From Cymbidium sinense (taxonomy: Eukaryota; Streptophyta; Magnoliopsida; Asparagales; Orchidaceae): DNA of 64,000 nt. Numbering within the stretch: the first letter of the stretch is position 1; each line of letters starts with the position of its first letter. This document shows, in pieces, positions 35,701 to 47,155 of this stretch. The notes under the pieces are model-generated. The model was not told the DNA's origin and did not search any database. It was given only the letters and a program-made list of their open reading frames with translations. The stretch spans positions 317,657,001 to 317,721,000 of the forward strand of contig CM038214.1 of assembly GCA_021442155.1 (NCBI GenBank). Direction: 5' to 3'. Made by a program: the position numbers and the translations under genes.

Positions 35701-38399
35701 GGTTTTTTTTTCAAAATAACCCTATATCTTACCAACTCCTATTCAAAACTATAACAACAAAAGAAAGAAAGGAAACCTATGCTAAGCATGCCTTTATAAT
35801 CTATCACATGCAGACTCATAATTAAGATTTAAGTAGCATAATTTTAGATTTGGTATTTGATTTATAAGTTTTGAAAATAATTTGGATTTAGTAGTGCTAA
35901 TAGCCATTCATATTTGTACTTTAGCCAACACATGAAAATTGACATAAAGTAAACAATTTCATTTTAAAATTTGAATTTCAAAATTATGAATGCATGAAAT
36001 CACATGGCATACAACTTAACATGTTGTGGGAAGATCCAAAGCAATGAAAGCATGTAAACCAACTCACTTCACTTAGATCCTAAAGAAATTCTTATGGAAT
36101 AAGAAAGTTTAAAATAAATCAAAGTGAATTTCAAAGTGATTTTTATTTAGTTTGGAGTTGGATTTAATTTTTGAAAAGGTGAGATGAGTTTACTGTTCCT
36201 AACCCATTCCCACATATGTTTGATATTTTTTTGTTTAATTTTTAGATAATTAGATCCATTTTTATGCATTGATTAGGTTAAGGTATGAATTAAGTAGCCT
36301 AATTAACCCTTACCTACACCTCCTTAGAAGAATTAACTAAATAATTATGAGCCAATGAGATGACATAAAACCCATAAGGAATTTAAATTTTCAATGCACC
36401 TAATAAAAAAGGGTCTAATACAATTTATCTCACAATTAGAAGTTAATTAAGCTAAGAGATTTAGCTTAAGTTATTTCAAAACACCCCTTCATACTTATGA
36501 ATTGGATTTTGATTTCCTTAATTGAACTTAGTCTATTAAATACCTAAGCATCTACCCAAAGTAGATTAATTAAGTTCGAGAACTTTTTAGAATTTTTAGA
36601 AATTGATTAAGGGGATAATTAATGAATTAACTTTTAATTAAGAGGAGATTAAGGAGAGAAGAGGGGGGGTTTAGGGAATAACTTAAGGGAGATGCCCCAA
36701 AAATGTTCCATAAACCTACTACTTGCTAGATCTGACCTTAATCAACCCTAATCATATGTTAAAATAACTAATCATACTTAATTAATTACATAAGGAATTA
36801 AGGAAACCCTATGCCATTATTCTAATCAAGCATTCAACAAATCCCAAGAAAATTAGGGGAGACAGAAGTCATCCCCTTAAACTTACCCAAGAAATATTGG
36901 ATTAATCTGAGGCCTAATTAAAAATAAATTAGCTAAATAAGCTTTCTAATAAAACCCAAATTCAGAGAAAATCATAATTCAAAACCCATTGAAATTAATT
37001 TTAAAATGTTCTAGGTTTAATTATCTATTCATAAGATTTTATTTCACATTTTTTGAATTTTATTGACAGAGTTATGAATTTTATAAGATCTCTAAGTGTA
37101 TTAGAAATTAATTAAGCATTTTAAATAATCCCTAACTAATCCCTGGATAATGATGCGATGCGTGGTGGTGGTGGTCAGTGCACTTTACACTCATCGTTGT
37201 GAGGGGATTACTTAAGTCATCACATCACGGGGGCGGCTAGCAGTGCACACGCTTTAATCCTCTATCGTCCGATCAAAGATCAGATGACAAGGGATCTCCT
37301 CGTGTTTTAAATCAGATAAAAGGAAATCTAAACGTGTTGAATTATCTCAGCCGTCCATCTAAAACATGCGGATTGATGGCTGAGAACATCCAAGTTCTTT
37401 CCCTTGATCAACAGAGACTGTCCATGATCAAGGGGAAGATCCAAGCTCGATCTAGCATGGAATCAAACCAAATTCAACCCACACCATCTAAAGACAGAGA
37501 GTGGCAAATCCAATGGTCAAAAATCAACGGGGTGAAAAACAAAGCTCCGCACCACATTGAGTTTAATGGTCAAAAAATCCCTTACCTCATCGGAGGTGAT
37601 CACCAATGCTCAATTCCCTTAGAGAAGCTTCATCCGGTTGAGAAGAAGCCTTTCTGAGAGTATGAGCACTTGAGGTTGAGTGGATCAATGTATGGACCAA
37701 CTCCTCCTTAGGTAGCTTGCAGCTTTAATATGATTCAGTCCTCCCTTGCCTTTAGAACTTGGAATCAACTTAGGTGACTTGGTCACCTAAGTTTGCAAAA
37801 AGGAATTAGAAGGAAATGAAGTGTGGAAGAAGTTGGAAATTCAATTGGCATCCCCTATTTTCATTATTTGAAAAATTGAGAAATGGGAGGATGGAATGAG
37901 CTCTAAGATGCTTTTATCACTCTCGATTCTGTAGGTCTCACTAGCACTAATCAATTAGGAATGATGCATTTGAGTTTGTTTAGGGGAGTATATCTCCCTT
38001 GAAGGATCGGATGGAAATGGACATGCCATTTTGATCCAATTGATCATAGGGCTTTTGATCGCTTAGAGTGTGCACATGGTTTGAGCCAAGGAGTGGATTT
38101 CCAGCCTCCCATGTGCTTGAATTTGAGCTTGAGAGGAGTTTGAATTTCCAATTTTTTTTGACCATAGGGTCGAGTTTGGTCTAGGGACCAAATGGGCTGA
38201 CCCAAACACATTGGGTTGGGTGCACCACTCATCACCAGGTCCCCTTGAGCTTTTAGGAAAGCTTCGAGTGAATGTGAGGAGGGTATGACCAAATTACCCA
38301 TGGATCAAGCCAAATTTGTTCTATGGTGTAGAGGTAGGATTGTCATTTTGCTATTTTTCTACTTTGGACATGTTGGGTATGTGAAGAAACTAGGTTTGG

Positions 38400-39330
38400 C
38401 CAAGTTTCATGAGATTTGGAATTCATTTGATAGGGTTTGGCTCATGTTGACCCATTTAGGTCAAAATGGGTCAACTTGGGTGAAGCTAACCAATAGGTCA
38501 AATTGGGTCAAACCAGGTTTGGTCAAGTTCATATGGCCATTTGAAATGTTTGGGCTTTGGTTTGATTCAATTTGGTATAGTTTTGAATTTGGCTCATATG
38601 ACTTCATTTAGGTCAAATGGGTCAAGTTGACCTATTTGACCCATTTGACCTATTTGAGGTAGGTCAAGGGTAGGTTTAGGTTAGGTTAGGTCATATGGAG
38701 TGGATTGGTATCTTTGTTTCCAATCAATTTTGGTTAAGTTCAATTTTGGCTCAACATGACCCCTTTAGGTCATGTTGGGTCTAAGGTCAATTGGGCTAGG
38801 TTGGGTCTAGTTGGCCAATTGAGGCTTTGGTCAAGTTCCACAAGTGATTTGGAATGGAATTGATGCATTGGTTTCAATCAATTTGGCTTAGATCAAGTTT
38901 TGACAAATTTTGACCCTTTAGGACAAAATGGGTCAACTTGGGTCAAGTGAGCCAATTGGGCTAAGTTAGGCTCAAATGTTGGCTTGGTCAAGTTCAAACA
39001 TAGGTCATGAGGGAACTTAGATCAATAGTTTCAATCAATTTGGCCTATTGTAGAATTTGGCTATGTAAGATTTCATTTTGGATTAAGTGTTGACTTGGTC
39101 AACCCTCAAGTTTGACTTAGTTTGAACCAATTTGATTAATTGATCATCCCAAGATTATTGTTGATCATGATGAGAGGGATATATGAGTTTGGTTCAATCT
39201 AATTTGGTTAGGATCAAAATTTGGCTCATAAGGGTACTTTAGGTCACTTTGGGTCAAGTGAGCCTAAGTGGGTCAAGTGGCTTGGCCAAAGCTTGATTTG
39301 AAGTTGGTTGATCTTGTATATGGACTTGTT
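38400..39330. repeat. GGTCAA/TTGACC-dense tract of the LTR-like element
   Basis: Dozens of GGTCAA or TTGACC hexamers, often as close inverted pairs such as GGTCAAGTTGACC-type words. The same tract is at 2440-3550 (inverted) and 48200-49100. TTGACC contains the W-box core TTGAC bound by plant WRKY factors. A regulatory role is inference; simple repeat growth from a TTGACC seed is the other reading. Confidence 0.6.
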
Positions 39331-39499
39331 ATAAATCCATTTAGAAGTAGTTTGAAGTCAAATGGGTTTAGATCCATTTGACAATTTCATATTCAAAGGA
39401 AGAATATGAAAGGGTTTTGGTTTTGATTTTTGACTTAGGTTTTGATTGTTTGATTGAAGTTTGGATTTATATATGAGCTCATGATTGTAGGGTTGATTG

Positions 39500-40290
39500 A
39501 ACCATGAGAGAAAATCAAGAGTTTGGCTTGATTTGAAATTGATTTGGCTAAGTTCAAGATTTTGACTTGAAAGACTTAGATTGGATTTTGAGTTGGTTTG
39601 AGTTTGATTTTTGGAATTGGTTTTGATTGTTTGAATTTATATTTCATTTATGTATGTGAATATAAATGAAAATATAAATGGATCATGAGAAAATGTCAAG
39701 GGTTTGATGTGATTTGACCATGATATGTGCTAAGTCCATTAAGAAGGATTTATGGGACTTAGGAAAATTTTGGAATTTGGGTTTTGAATTTTTGAATTTG
39801 GTTTGATTGATTTATATTTATATTTCATTTATATATGTGAATATAAATGAGATTATAAATGAATGATGAGAAAATTCCATGACTTTGATATGGTTTGATG
39901 ATGGTTTAGGCTAAGTTCATTAATGGAAAATTAAGACTTAAAGTGATTTTAAATTGGGAATTTAATTCTTGGATTTGATTTGATTGATTTATATTTATAT
40001 TTCATTTATATTTGTGAATATAAATGAGAATAAAATGATGTTTTGAGAAAATCCCAAGGATTTGAATTGATATGATCAAGGTTTAGGCTAAGTCCATTAA
40101 TGGAGAATTAATGACATGTGAAATTTCAAGGATTTTAAATTTGGAATTTTGAGTTTAGTTTGGTTGATTTGAATTTATATTTCATTTTAATATATGAATA
40201 TAAATGAGAGAATAAATGGATTTTGACAAAATTTCAATAATTTGAATAGGTTTTGATCATGATTTTGGTTAAGTCCTTAAGAGGAGATTA
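39500..40290 (+). repeat. ~180-bp tandem repeat with palindromic spacers
   Basis: Five related units begin near 39500, 39685, 39866, 40040 and 40224, each with GAGAAAATNNCAAG...TTTGA...GGCTAAGTCCATTAA. Spacers carry TCATTTATAT...ATATAAATGA inverted repeats, for example near 39648 and 39825. The copy at 49300-49700 has three units. Confidence 0.8.
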
Positions 40291-40614
40291 AGGACTTAGG
40301 AAAAATTTGAACTTAGAAATTTTTAATGGATATTGATCATGGGTTTCAATCATAGATTTCAATCATGGATTTCAATCATATGGAGTTGATTTGAATTTGG
40401 GGACAATCAATTAAGATTGATTTGGAGTTTGACTTGAAAGAAGGAAAATGAGGAATTGTTTAAGCTAATGGTTGGAAATTTTCCTAACACCCCTAAGGCA
40501 TGACCTATTCTTATTGCTAACTCTTCTAAGTCTGTAGGGCTAGGTTGAGAGTCCTTAGGAGTCATATGTTTAAGATGGAGGGGTTGAGAGCTCATTCTAA
40601 GACTGAGGTCAACA

Positions 40615-40619
40615 GGTTC
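40615..40619. repeat. Target-site duplication GGTTC (right)
   Basis: Second copy of the pentamer at 32719-32723. L1 sequence resumes immediately after it. Confidence 0.88.
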
Positions 40620-43600
40620 ATAAGAGTACCACGATATTTTGCATCATTTCCATTCATCCAGATGAGCCAGATAAGGGTAATAGCAATTAAAACTTTGATA
40701 TGACCTTTCACAATTTTTTTGAAACAAACTTTAAGAAGTTGATATAAAGAAAGAGAACCATGAAAATAGTTGGTATTAAATAAATCATCATACCAAAGCC
40801 ATAATTTAGAAGAAATAGCACCATTGACAAAAATATGATTTATATTTTCAATATGAAAGCAACAATAGCACTTAGATGGTAAATAAAAGGCTTAAATCTA
40901 GAGCAAAGAGTCCACAGGAACAAAGTTATTCAAAATCCTCTAAGCTAAAACTGAATAGGAAATGGGAATGATATTGTTTCAAAGTTTAGTAAAGACATTA
41001 GAGGGGTTCTTTTTATCTCTAATAAAATTCCAAACCTTTTTCAGAACAAAATCACCATTATAAGAAAGCTTAAAAAGAATTTGATTAGGTTTGTTAGAAG
41101 AAATGGGGATATTTCTAAAGTTGTCAAAAATAGAAATAGGGATATAATTCTCAAGTTTACTTTGATAGCAGAAGTAGAGTGGGTAGATAAAAGGGTGTTA
41201 ATAGAGCCATTGCCAATCCAATTATCTTGCCAAAAAAAAGAAGAATGTGAATGAATACCCCAAGATATTAAGGATTTGACAACTCATTTAATGAGTCAAA
41301 GCCTTTACAAGTAGAGTCACCAACTTTATAAGATAAGAGTTTGTTTACCTTGTATTTTTTTCCATCATAAAATTAGCCTAAAGGCTATCATTCTTTCTAA
41401 AATTCCACCAGAGCTTATGAGAAAAAGCAGTGATAGCTTCACGAATATGTTTGCAACCAAGAGCACCATCACCAAAAATACCACAACATTTATGCCAAGA
41501 TGTCCAATGCATTCTTTTGGTAGAATTATTGGAGCCCCAAAACAAATTTATTAAGTAAAAGATCAATTATGCTAAGTATAGCATTAGTGGGGATAATTGT
41601 CTGAATCAAATAAAGAGGCATTGAATTGAGAGTGCTTTTAAAAATAGTGAGCTTACCACCAAAGGAAAGCAAATGGAATTGCCAAGCAAATATGTTTTTA
41701 AAATTTTTTTGAATTAACTCATCAAAAGATGGGATCGTTCTGGGCCTTTAAAGAGAGAAGCACCCAAGTACTTTAGAGGTAAGCATTGATGTTTAAAATT
41801 AGTGATATGCAATACTTGATTGATTTTATTATTGGAGATATGAGAGGAGGTGATAAAATAGCTTTTGTTATCATAGATAGAATGGCCACTTTCTCAACCA
41901 AATTTATTTATAAAATTCTTGAGATTCCTGATATGATGAATAGAAGCATTGCAAAAATAATGAAATCATCTACAAAACTTAAGTGGGAAACATGAAGACC
42001 ACCAAGAGTTCTGTAGTACATACTATGATTGTTTAAGAATAAATCATCGATGCTCCTAGATAAGTACTCAACAATGATAATAAATAAAGCAGGACATAAA
42101 GGATCCCCTTATCTTAAGCCATGGGAAGAGGGAAAGAAACCCAAGGCTTCCCCATTAAGCAAAATAAAAAACTAGGCATTATTAATATATTTTTTAATAT
42201 AAATAAATAAATTTATCAAAAAAACCAAATAAATTCAGAATATGGAAAAGAAAATCCCAAGAGATGTTGTTAAAGGCTTTGGTGATATCTAATTTGAAAA
42301 GAATGTTGCAACCTCTATTCTTAGCATCAAGATCATGAATTAATTCTTGGGAAAGTAAAATGTTATCAAAAATGATATACTTCTAACAAAACTAGTTTTT
42401 TTGAGAGAGATAGATCTATTAAGTAAAAGACTAAGCCTGTTGGTATGAATTTTTGAAATCAACTTATTAAAGAAAGTGAAAAGACTAATATGTCTAAAAT
42501 CACTCCAATAGTCTAGATTATCTTTCAAAAGAATGAGAATAATAGAAGTACTAGAAAAATATCTAGAAAAATGATTATCATTAAAAAAATCAATCACAGC
42601 CTCAATCAAATCATTTTTAATAATAAACCAACATTTTTTGAAAAAATTGAGTTGTGAAACCCTCCAAACCAACAACAAAATCTATGTTCATGCTATTTAA
42701 AACTTCAAAAATTTCATCTGCATTAGGTACAATGGTAAGCAAATCATTATCATCATTAATAATAATAGAAGGAATCAAATGCGGTTTAGAAATAGCTTCA
42801 TAAGAGCAATTCTTATTAAACATATTTCTAAAGTAATTAATAATAGATTCCTTAATATCGTTATTCTATGTAATCCAATCTCCATTGTCATCTTTAATTT
42901 TTGAATTTTATTTAAAGCTCTCTAATTATTAATTAAAGCATGGAAATAGCTAGTATTCCTGTCACCATCCATAATATTTTTACTAGCAACTTTTTGGTGC
43001 CAATAAGTCTCTTCCATATTTTAGAAGTTAACAAGTTTATCTTCGCCTAGTCCTTAATCTTAGAAGGATCATATATAACAGAGACTTCAAGATCACAAAC
43101 CAATTTTTCCATATCTTTAATATTAACAAAAAGGTTATTAAAATAATGCTTATTCCACCAACCCAAATTTTGTTTAAATCTTTCTAGTTTAAACCAAAGT
43201 CTATTCATCCCCATAATCGAATTATCAAGATGCAAAGGAGCTTTCAAATTAATAGCCACAACATCAAAAAAAATCAATAAATCCACATGTTCTAAAATCT
43301 AAAAGGGGAGGAGTTTTTTAATCTATTAGAATTATCTTTAATAGAAACGAAGGAGCATGATAAGGTTCTCGAAATGAAAATAGAAGTAATAGGCCAATAA
43401 GTAATCTAATGAGTAAAAAAGGATTCACCCAACCTTTGCCAAAGTCTAGAGTTTTCCCAAGTATAATTGGAGCCCTTAAAGACAATATCAAGCAAATTAA
43501 AATCAAGGATCAAATTGGAAAAATCTACCACGGAATGAATATTGGGAGAGCAACCACAACTTCGTTCAGAAGAGAATAAAATAGTGTTGAAATCACCACC

Positions 43601-43718
43601 AACAAACTAAGGTTTGTTGACCTAGGTAGCAAAATTCCACAAAATATCCCAAAGAAGATTTCTACCAGATCTATAACAAGATGCATAAAAGAGCCCAAAA
43701 CAAAAATAGTCACCATAG
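40620..43718 (-). pseudogene. L1 LINE ORF2: endonuclease end and reverse transcriptase
   Basis: Minus strand from 43718: the endonuclease C-terminal part (about 43716-43310, matching 22310-22740 of the other L1), a linker, then RT: MNIDFVVGLEGFTTQFFQKM near 42690, YWSDFRHISLFTFFNKLISK near 42500, LFKLDITKAFNNISWDFL near 42280 and the catalytic box SFVDDFIIF (Asp-Asp codons at 41965-41970). A zinc-finger RT domain follows near 41500-40850. Many stops and frameshifts; not active. The 5' side meets TTTAGGG repeat directly at 43718. The 3' side is interrupted by the 7.9-kb element and continues at 32718. Confidence 0.88.
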
Positions 43719-46700
43719 GGTTTTAGGTTTAGGGCTTTAGGGTTTTTTTATTATTTTATTTTTATTTTTTAATTTTTTTAAAATTAAAAAACTCGTAGTT
43801 TTAGGTTTATTTAGTTTTTTTATCTATTTTAATTTCTTTTATTTTTTATTTTTTTAGGTTTATTTTTTTTTATTTACAATAGTTTATTTATTTTACTTTA
43901 TTTTTTAGGTTTAGGCTAAGGTTTAAGTTTATTTTTTAGTTTTGTTTTATTTTTATTTTATTTTTTAGGTTTAGGTCTTAATTTTTATTTTTTCGTTTAT
44001 GTTTAAGTTTTATTTTTTTTTTAGCTTAGGTTTAGGTTTAGGTTAAGGTTTAGTTTATTTTAGGTTTAGGTTTAGGTATTATTTATTTTAGTTTAGGTTT
44101 AGGTTTATTTTTTTTATTTTAGGTTTAGTTTTCTTTTTTTAGGTTTATTTTTTATTAATTTTAGATTTAATTTTTTTTTTTATTTTATTTAGTTTTTTTT
44201 TATTTTATATTTTACATTTATTTTGTTTTTTAATTTGGGTTTATTTTCTATTTTATTCAAGTTATTTATTTTTTAATTAGTTTAGGTTTTATTTATTTCT
44301 TTTAGTTTATTTTATTTCATTTATCTTTTAGGTTTAGGTTTAGCTTATGTTTTTATTTTATTTTATTATTTTATTTTATTTTAGGTTTTATTTATTTATT
44401 TTTTAGGTTTTATTTTAGCATAAGTTTAGTTTTTTTAGCTTTATAGGTTTAGGGTTTAGGTTTGGTTTTATTTTAGGTTATTTGTAGGTTTTATTTTAGT
44501 TTAGTTTAGGTTTATTTTAGTTTATTTTATTTATTTAGTTTATTTAGTTTAGTTTTTAGGTTTAGTTTAGGTTTATTTTTTTTAGGTTTAGGTTTATTAT
44601 TTTAATTTTGTTTTATTATTAGTTTTCTCTTTTTAGGTTTTATTTTTTTATTTATTTTTAGGTTTATTATTTATTTATTTTTTTTTAGGTTTATTTTTGT
44701 TTAGTTATTATTTTATTTTATGTTAAGTTTATTTTATTTTATTTTATGTTTAGTTTTATTTTATTTATGTTTTTTATTTTAGTTTATTTTAATTTTAGTT
44801 TATTTTAGGTTTTATTTATTTTATTTTAGTTTAGTTTTTAGATGATTTTATTTTTTTTAGGTTTGGTTTAGGTTTAGCCTAGTTTTATTTTATTTATTTT
44901 ATTTATTTAAGGTTATTATTTTATATTATAGGCAATTATTAGTTTTTAGGTTTTGTTTGTGGGGTTGGGCCTGTGGTTTAGGCTCATGTCAGCCAGGGTT
45001 TAGGTTTAGGTTTAGGTTTAGCTCATTTAGGGTTTAGCCTGGGTTAGGATTTAGCTCAGCCTGTAGGCCTGGATTTAGGGTTTAGGATTGGGCTCAGTGT
45101 GGGTTGTGGCCTGTGGGATCTTGTGGTATGCTTTAGGGCTCAGGATTAGCATTTTAGTAGGCCTGTGGCCTGTGTCAGCCTAACGTGTGGCCTCAGGCCT
45201 TAAACCCAGGTTTAGTAGGTTTAGGGTTCAAGTAATTTCTGTGGCTCACGTTTAGGCCTTTAGGATCTAGGATTTAGGGTGGGCCTAGGGTTTAGTTTTT
45301 AAAAAAAAAAACCAAGCAAACCCATTTTTTAGGTTATATTTTTATTTTTTTTTTTATTTTATTTTTTTTATTTATTATAAGTTTATTTTTTTATTTTATA
45401 TACTATTTATTTATTTTAGTTTTTTTGTTTAGTTTAGGTTTATGTTTATTTTTTAGTTAAGTTTTATTTCGATTTTATTTTATTAGGTTTAGGTTTTATT
45501 TTATTTTTTAGATTTATTTAGGTTTTAAAATTTTTAGGTTTTTATTTTTGGTTTATCTAGTTTATTTTAAGTTTATTTTAATTTATTTATTTTAGGGTTT
45601 AGGTTTAGTTTTAAGTTTAAGTTTAGGTTTTATTTATTTTAGTTTATTTTAGTTTTAGGTTTAGGTTTATTTTATTTTGTTTATTTTATTTTTTTTTTTT
45701 TTAAATTTAAGGTTTATATTTTATTTTATTAATTTTAGGTTTATTTTTAGGTTTAATTTTATTTTAATATATTTTAGGTTTATGTTTATTTTATGATTAG
45801 TTTTATTGTATTTAGGTTTTTTTATTTTTAGGTTAATTTTAATTTTTTATTTTGTGACATTTTTATTAATTTATTTTAGTTTAATTTTATTTTATTTCAT
45901 TTTTTATTTTAGTTTAGGTTTAAATATATTTTTTATTTTATTTTATTTTATTTTTTTAGTTTATTTTGGTTTTAGGTTTTATTTATTTATTTTTAGGTTT
46001 TATATAGTTAGCTTTACATTTTTGTGGCTAGGGCACAGGCATGTAGGCTCATGGCAGTGGTCTGGTTTAGGGGGTTTAGGCCTAGGGCCTAGGGTTTTGG
46101 CTCAGTTTGGGTTTGGATCTGGGTCAGTGGCTTTGGCCAGGTTGTGGTTTAGTTTAGGCCTGGTGGCCAGGCCCAGGGTCAGTGGGTTTATGGTTTTGCC
46201 TTTTATTTGTTTATTTTATATATTTTATTTTCTTTAAATCAAGCAAACTGGTAGGTTTAGTTTTATTTATTTATTTTATTTTTATTTTATTTAGGTTTAT
46301 TTTATTTTATTTATTTTATTTATTTATTTTAGGTTTATTAATTTAGTTAGGTTTTATTTTAGTTTTAGGTTTAGGTTAATGTTTAGGTTTATTTTAGTTG
46401 AGTTTTATTTTATTTCATTTTAGGTTTAGGTTTTATTTTATTTTAAGTTTAGGTTTAAATTTTTATTTTATTTTTATAGGTTTAGGTTTTAGGTTTTTAT
46501 TTTAGTTTTTTTTTTATGTTTTATTTCTTAGTTTAGGTTTAGGTTTATATTTATTTTATTTTATTTTGTTTAGGTTTAAGTTTAGGTTTAGGTTTAGGTT
46601 TAATGATTTAGTTTATTTATTTAGTTTAGGTTTAGGTTTATTTTATTTTATTTTTATTTTTTTTTTAATTTGAGGTTTAGGTTTTATTTTTTATTTATTT

Positions 46701-47155
46701 TTATTTTAGGTTTTATTTAGTTTTATTTTATTTTATTTTAGGTTTATTTTATTTTATTATGTTTAGTTTTATTTTATTTAGGTTTTTTTTATTATTAGGT
46801 TTATTTTATTTTTAGTTTAGTTTATGTTTTTATTCATTTATTTTATTAGTTTATTTTATTTTATTTATTTTAGGTTTAGTTTTGGTTTTAGTTTAAGTTT
46901 TATTTTATTTTATTTATTATTTTATTTAGGTTTAGGTTTTTTAAATATTTTATTTTTTAGGTTTTATTTAGTTTAGGTTTTTTATGTTTTTTTGGGTTTT
47001 TTAGTTTAGGGTTTAGTGTATTTTTTAAATAAATAAGTAAATCGGTTTAGATTTATTTTGTTTATTTTTTATTTTAGTTTATTTTAAATTTTTTTTATTT
47101 AAGTGTATTTTTTTATTTAGTTTAGTTAATTTATTTCAGTTTAGGTTTTTTATTA
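43719..47155. repeat. Composite telomere-like satellite, G strand
   Basis: Units with junction motifs at about 43785 (AAAATTAAAAAACTCGTAG), 45305 (ACCAAGCAAACCCAT), 46232 (AAATCAAGCAAACTGGTAGG) and 47030. AT-rich blocks keep the landmark order: AGTTTTGTTTTATTTTTATT (about 43942), TTTTATGTTTAGTTTTATTT (about 44737, 46762 as variant), GTTTATTTTATTTTGTTTAT (about 45664). The G-rich parts at 44940-45300 and 46015-46200 are odd: they contain GGCC, GTCAGCC and CTCAGG words that appear nowhere else in the arrays. No gene is visible. The block ends at LTR-like sequence near 47156. Confidence 0.8.

Larger units (their letters stand above)
32724..40614 (+). mobile_element. Complete 7.9-kb non-coding LTR-like element inserted in L1
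   Basis: Starts TGTTAG and ends GTCAACA, giving short imperfect inverted termini (TG...CA), flanked by GGTTC on both sides. The L1 reading frame is restored when it is removed, so both ends are certain. It is collinear with the minus-strand copy 9015-2436 and with 47156-50043 and 21660-22290. Contents in order: 32880-33060 shared box with TCTCAAAAGATAG; 34200-34260; an AT-rich middle with TTAATTAA tracts (36230-37100); 37140-37700; a tract dense in GGTCAA/TTGACC (38400-39330); an approximately 180-bp tandem repeat (39500-40280); and the conserved right end. It contains no gag, pol or long conserved frame and no internal copy of its own termini. It is therefore either an unusually large solo LTR or a non-autonomous element mobilised by another element. 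Confidence 0.85.

Noticed and set aside
37334..37657. 107-codon open frame in the LTR-like element
   Set aside because: The homologous regions at 4430-3850 (inverted) and 47250-47460 have different frames and stops, so it is not conserved. No domain recognised.
38285..38611. 108-codon open frame
   Set aside because: It is a translation of the GGTCAA-rich tract; the frame is not kept in the other copies.
45806..46237. 143-codon hydrophobic open frame that could suggest a membrane protein
   Set aside because: Phe/Leu/Tyr-rich only because TTTATTTTA satellite is read as codons. The frame is not kept in neighbouring units.
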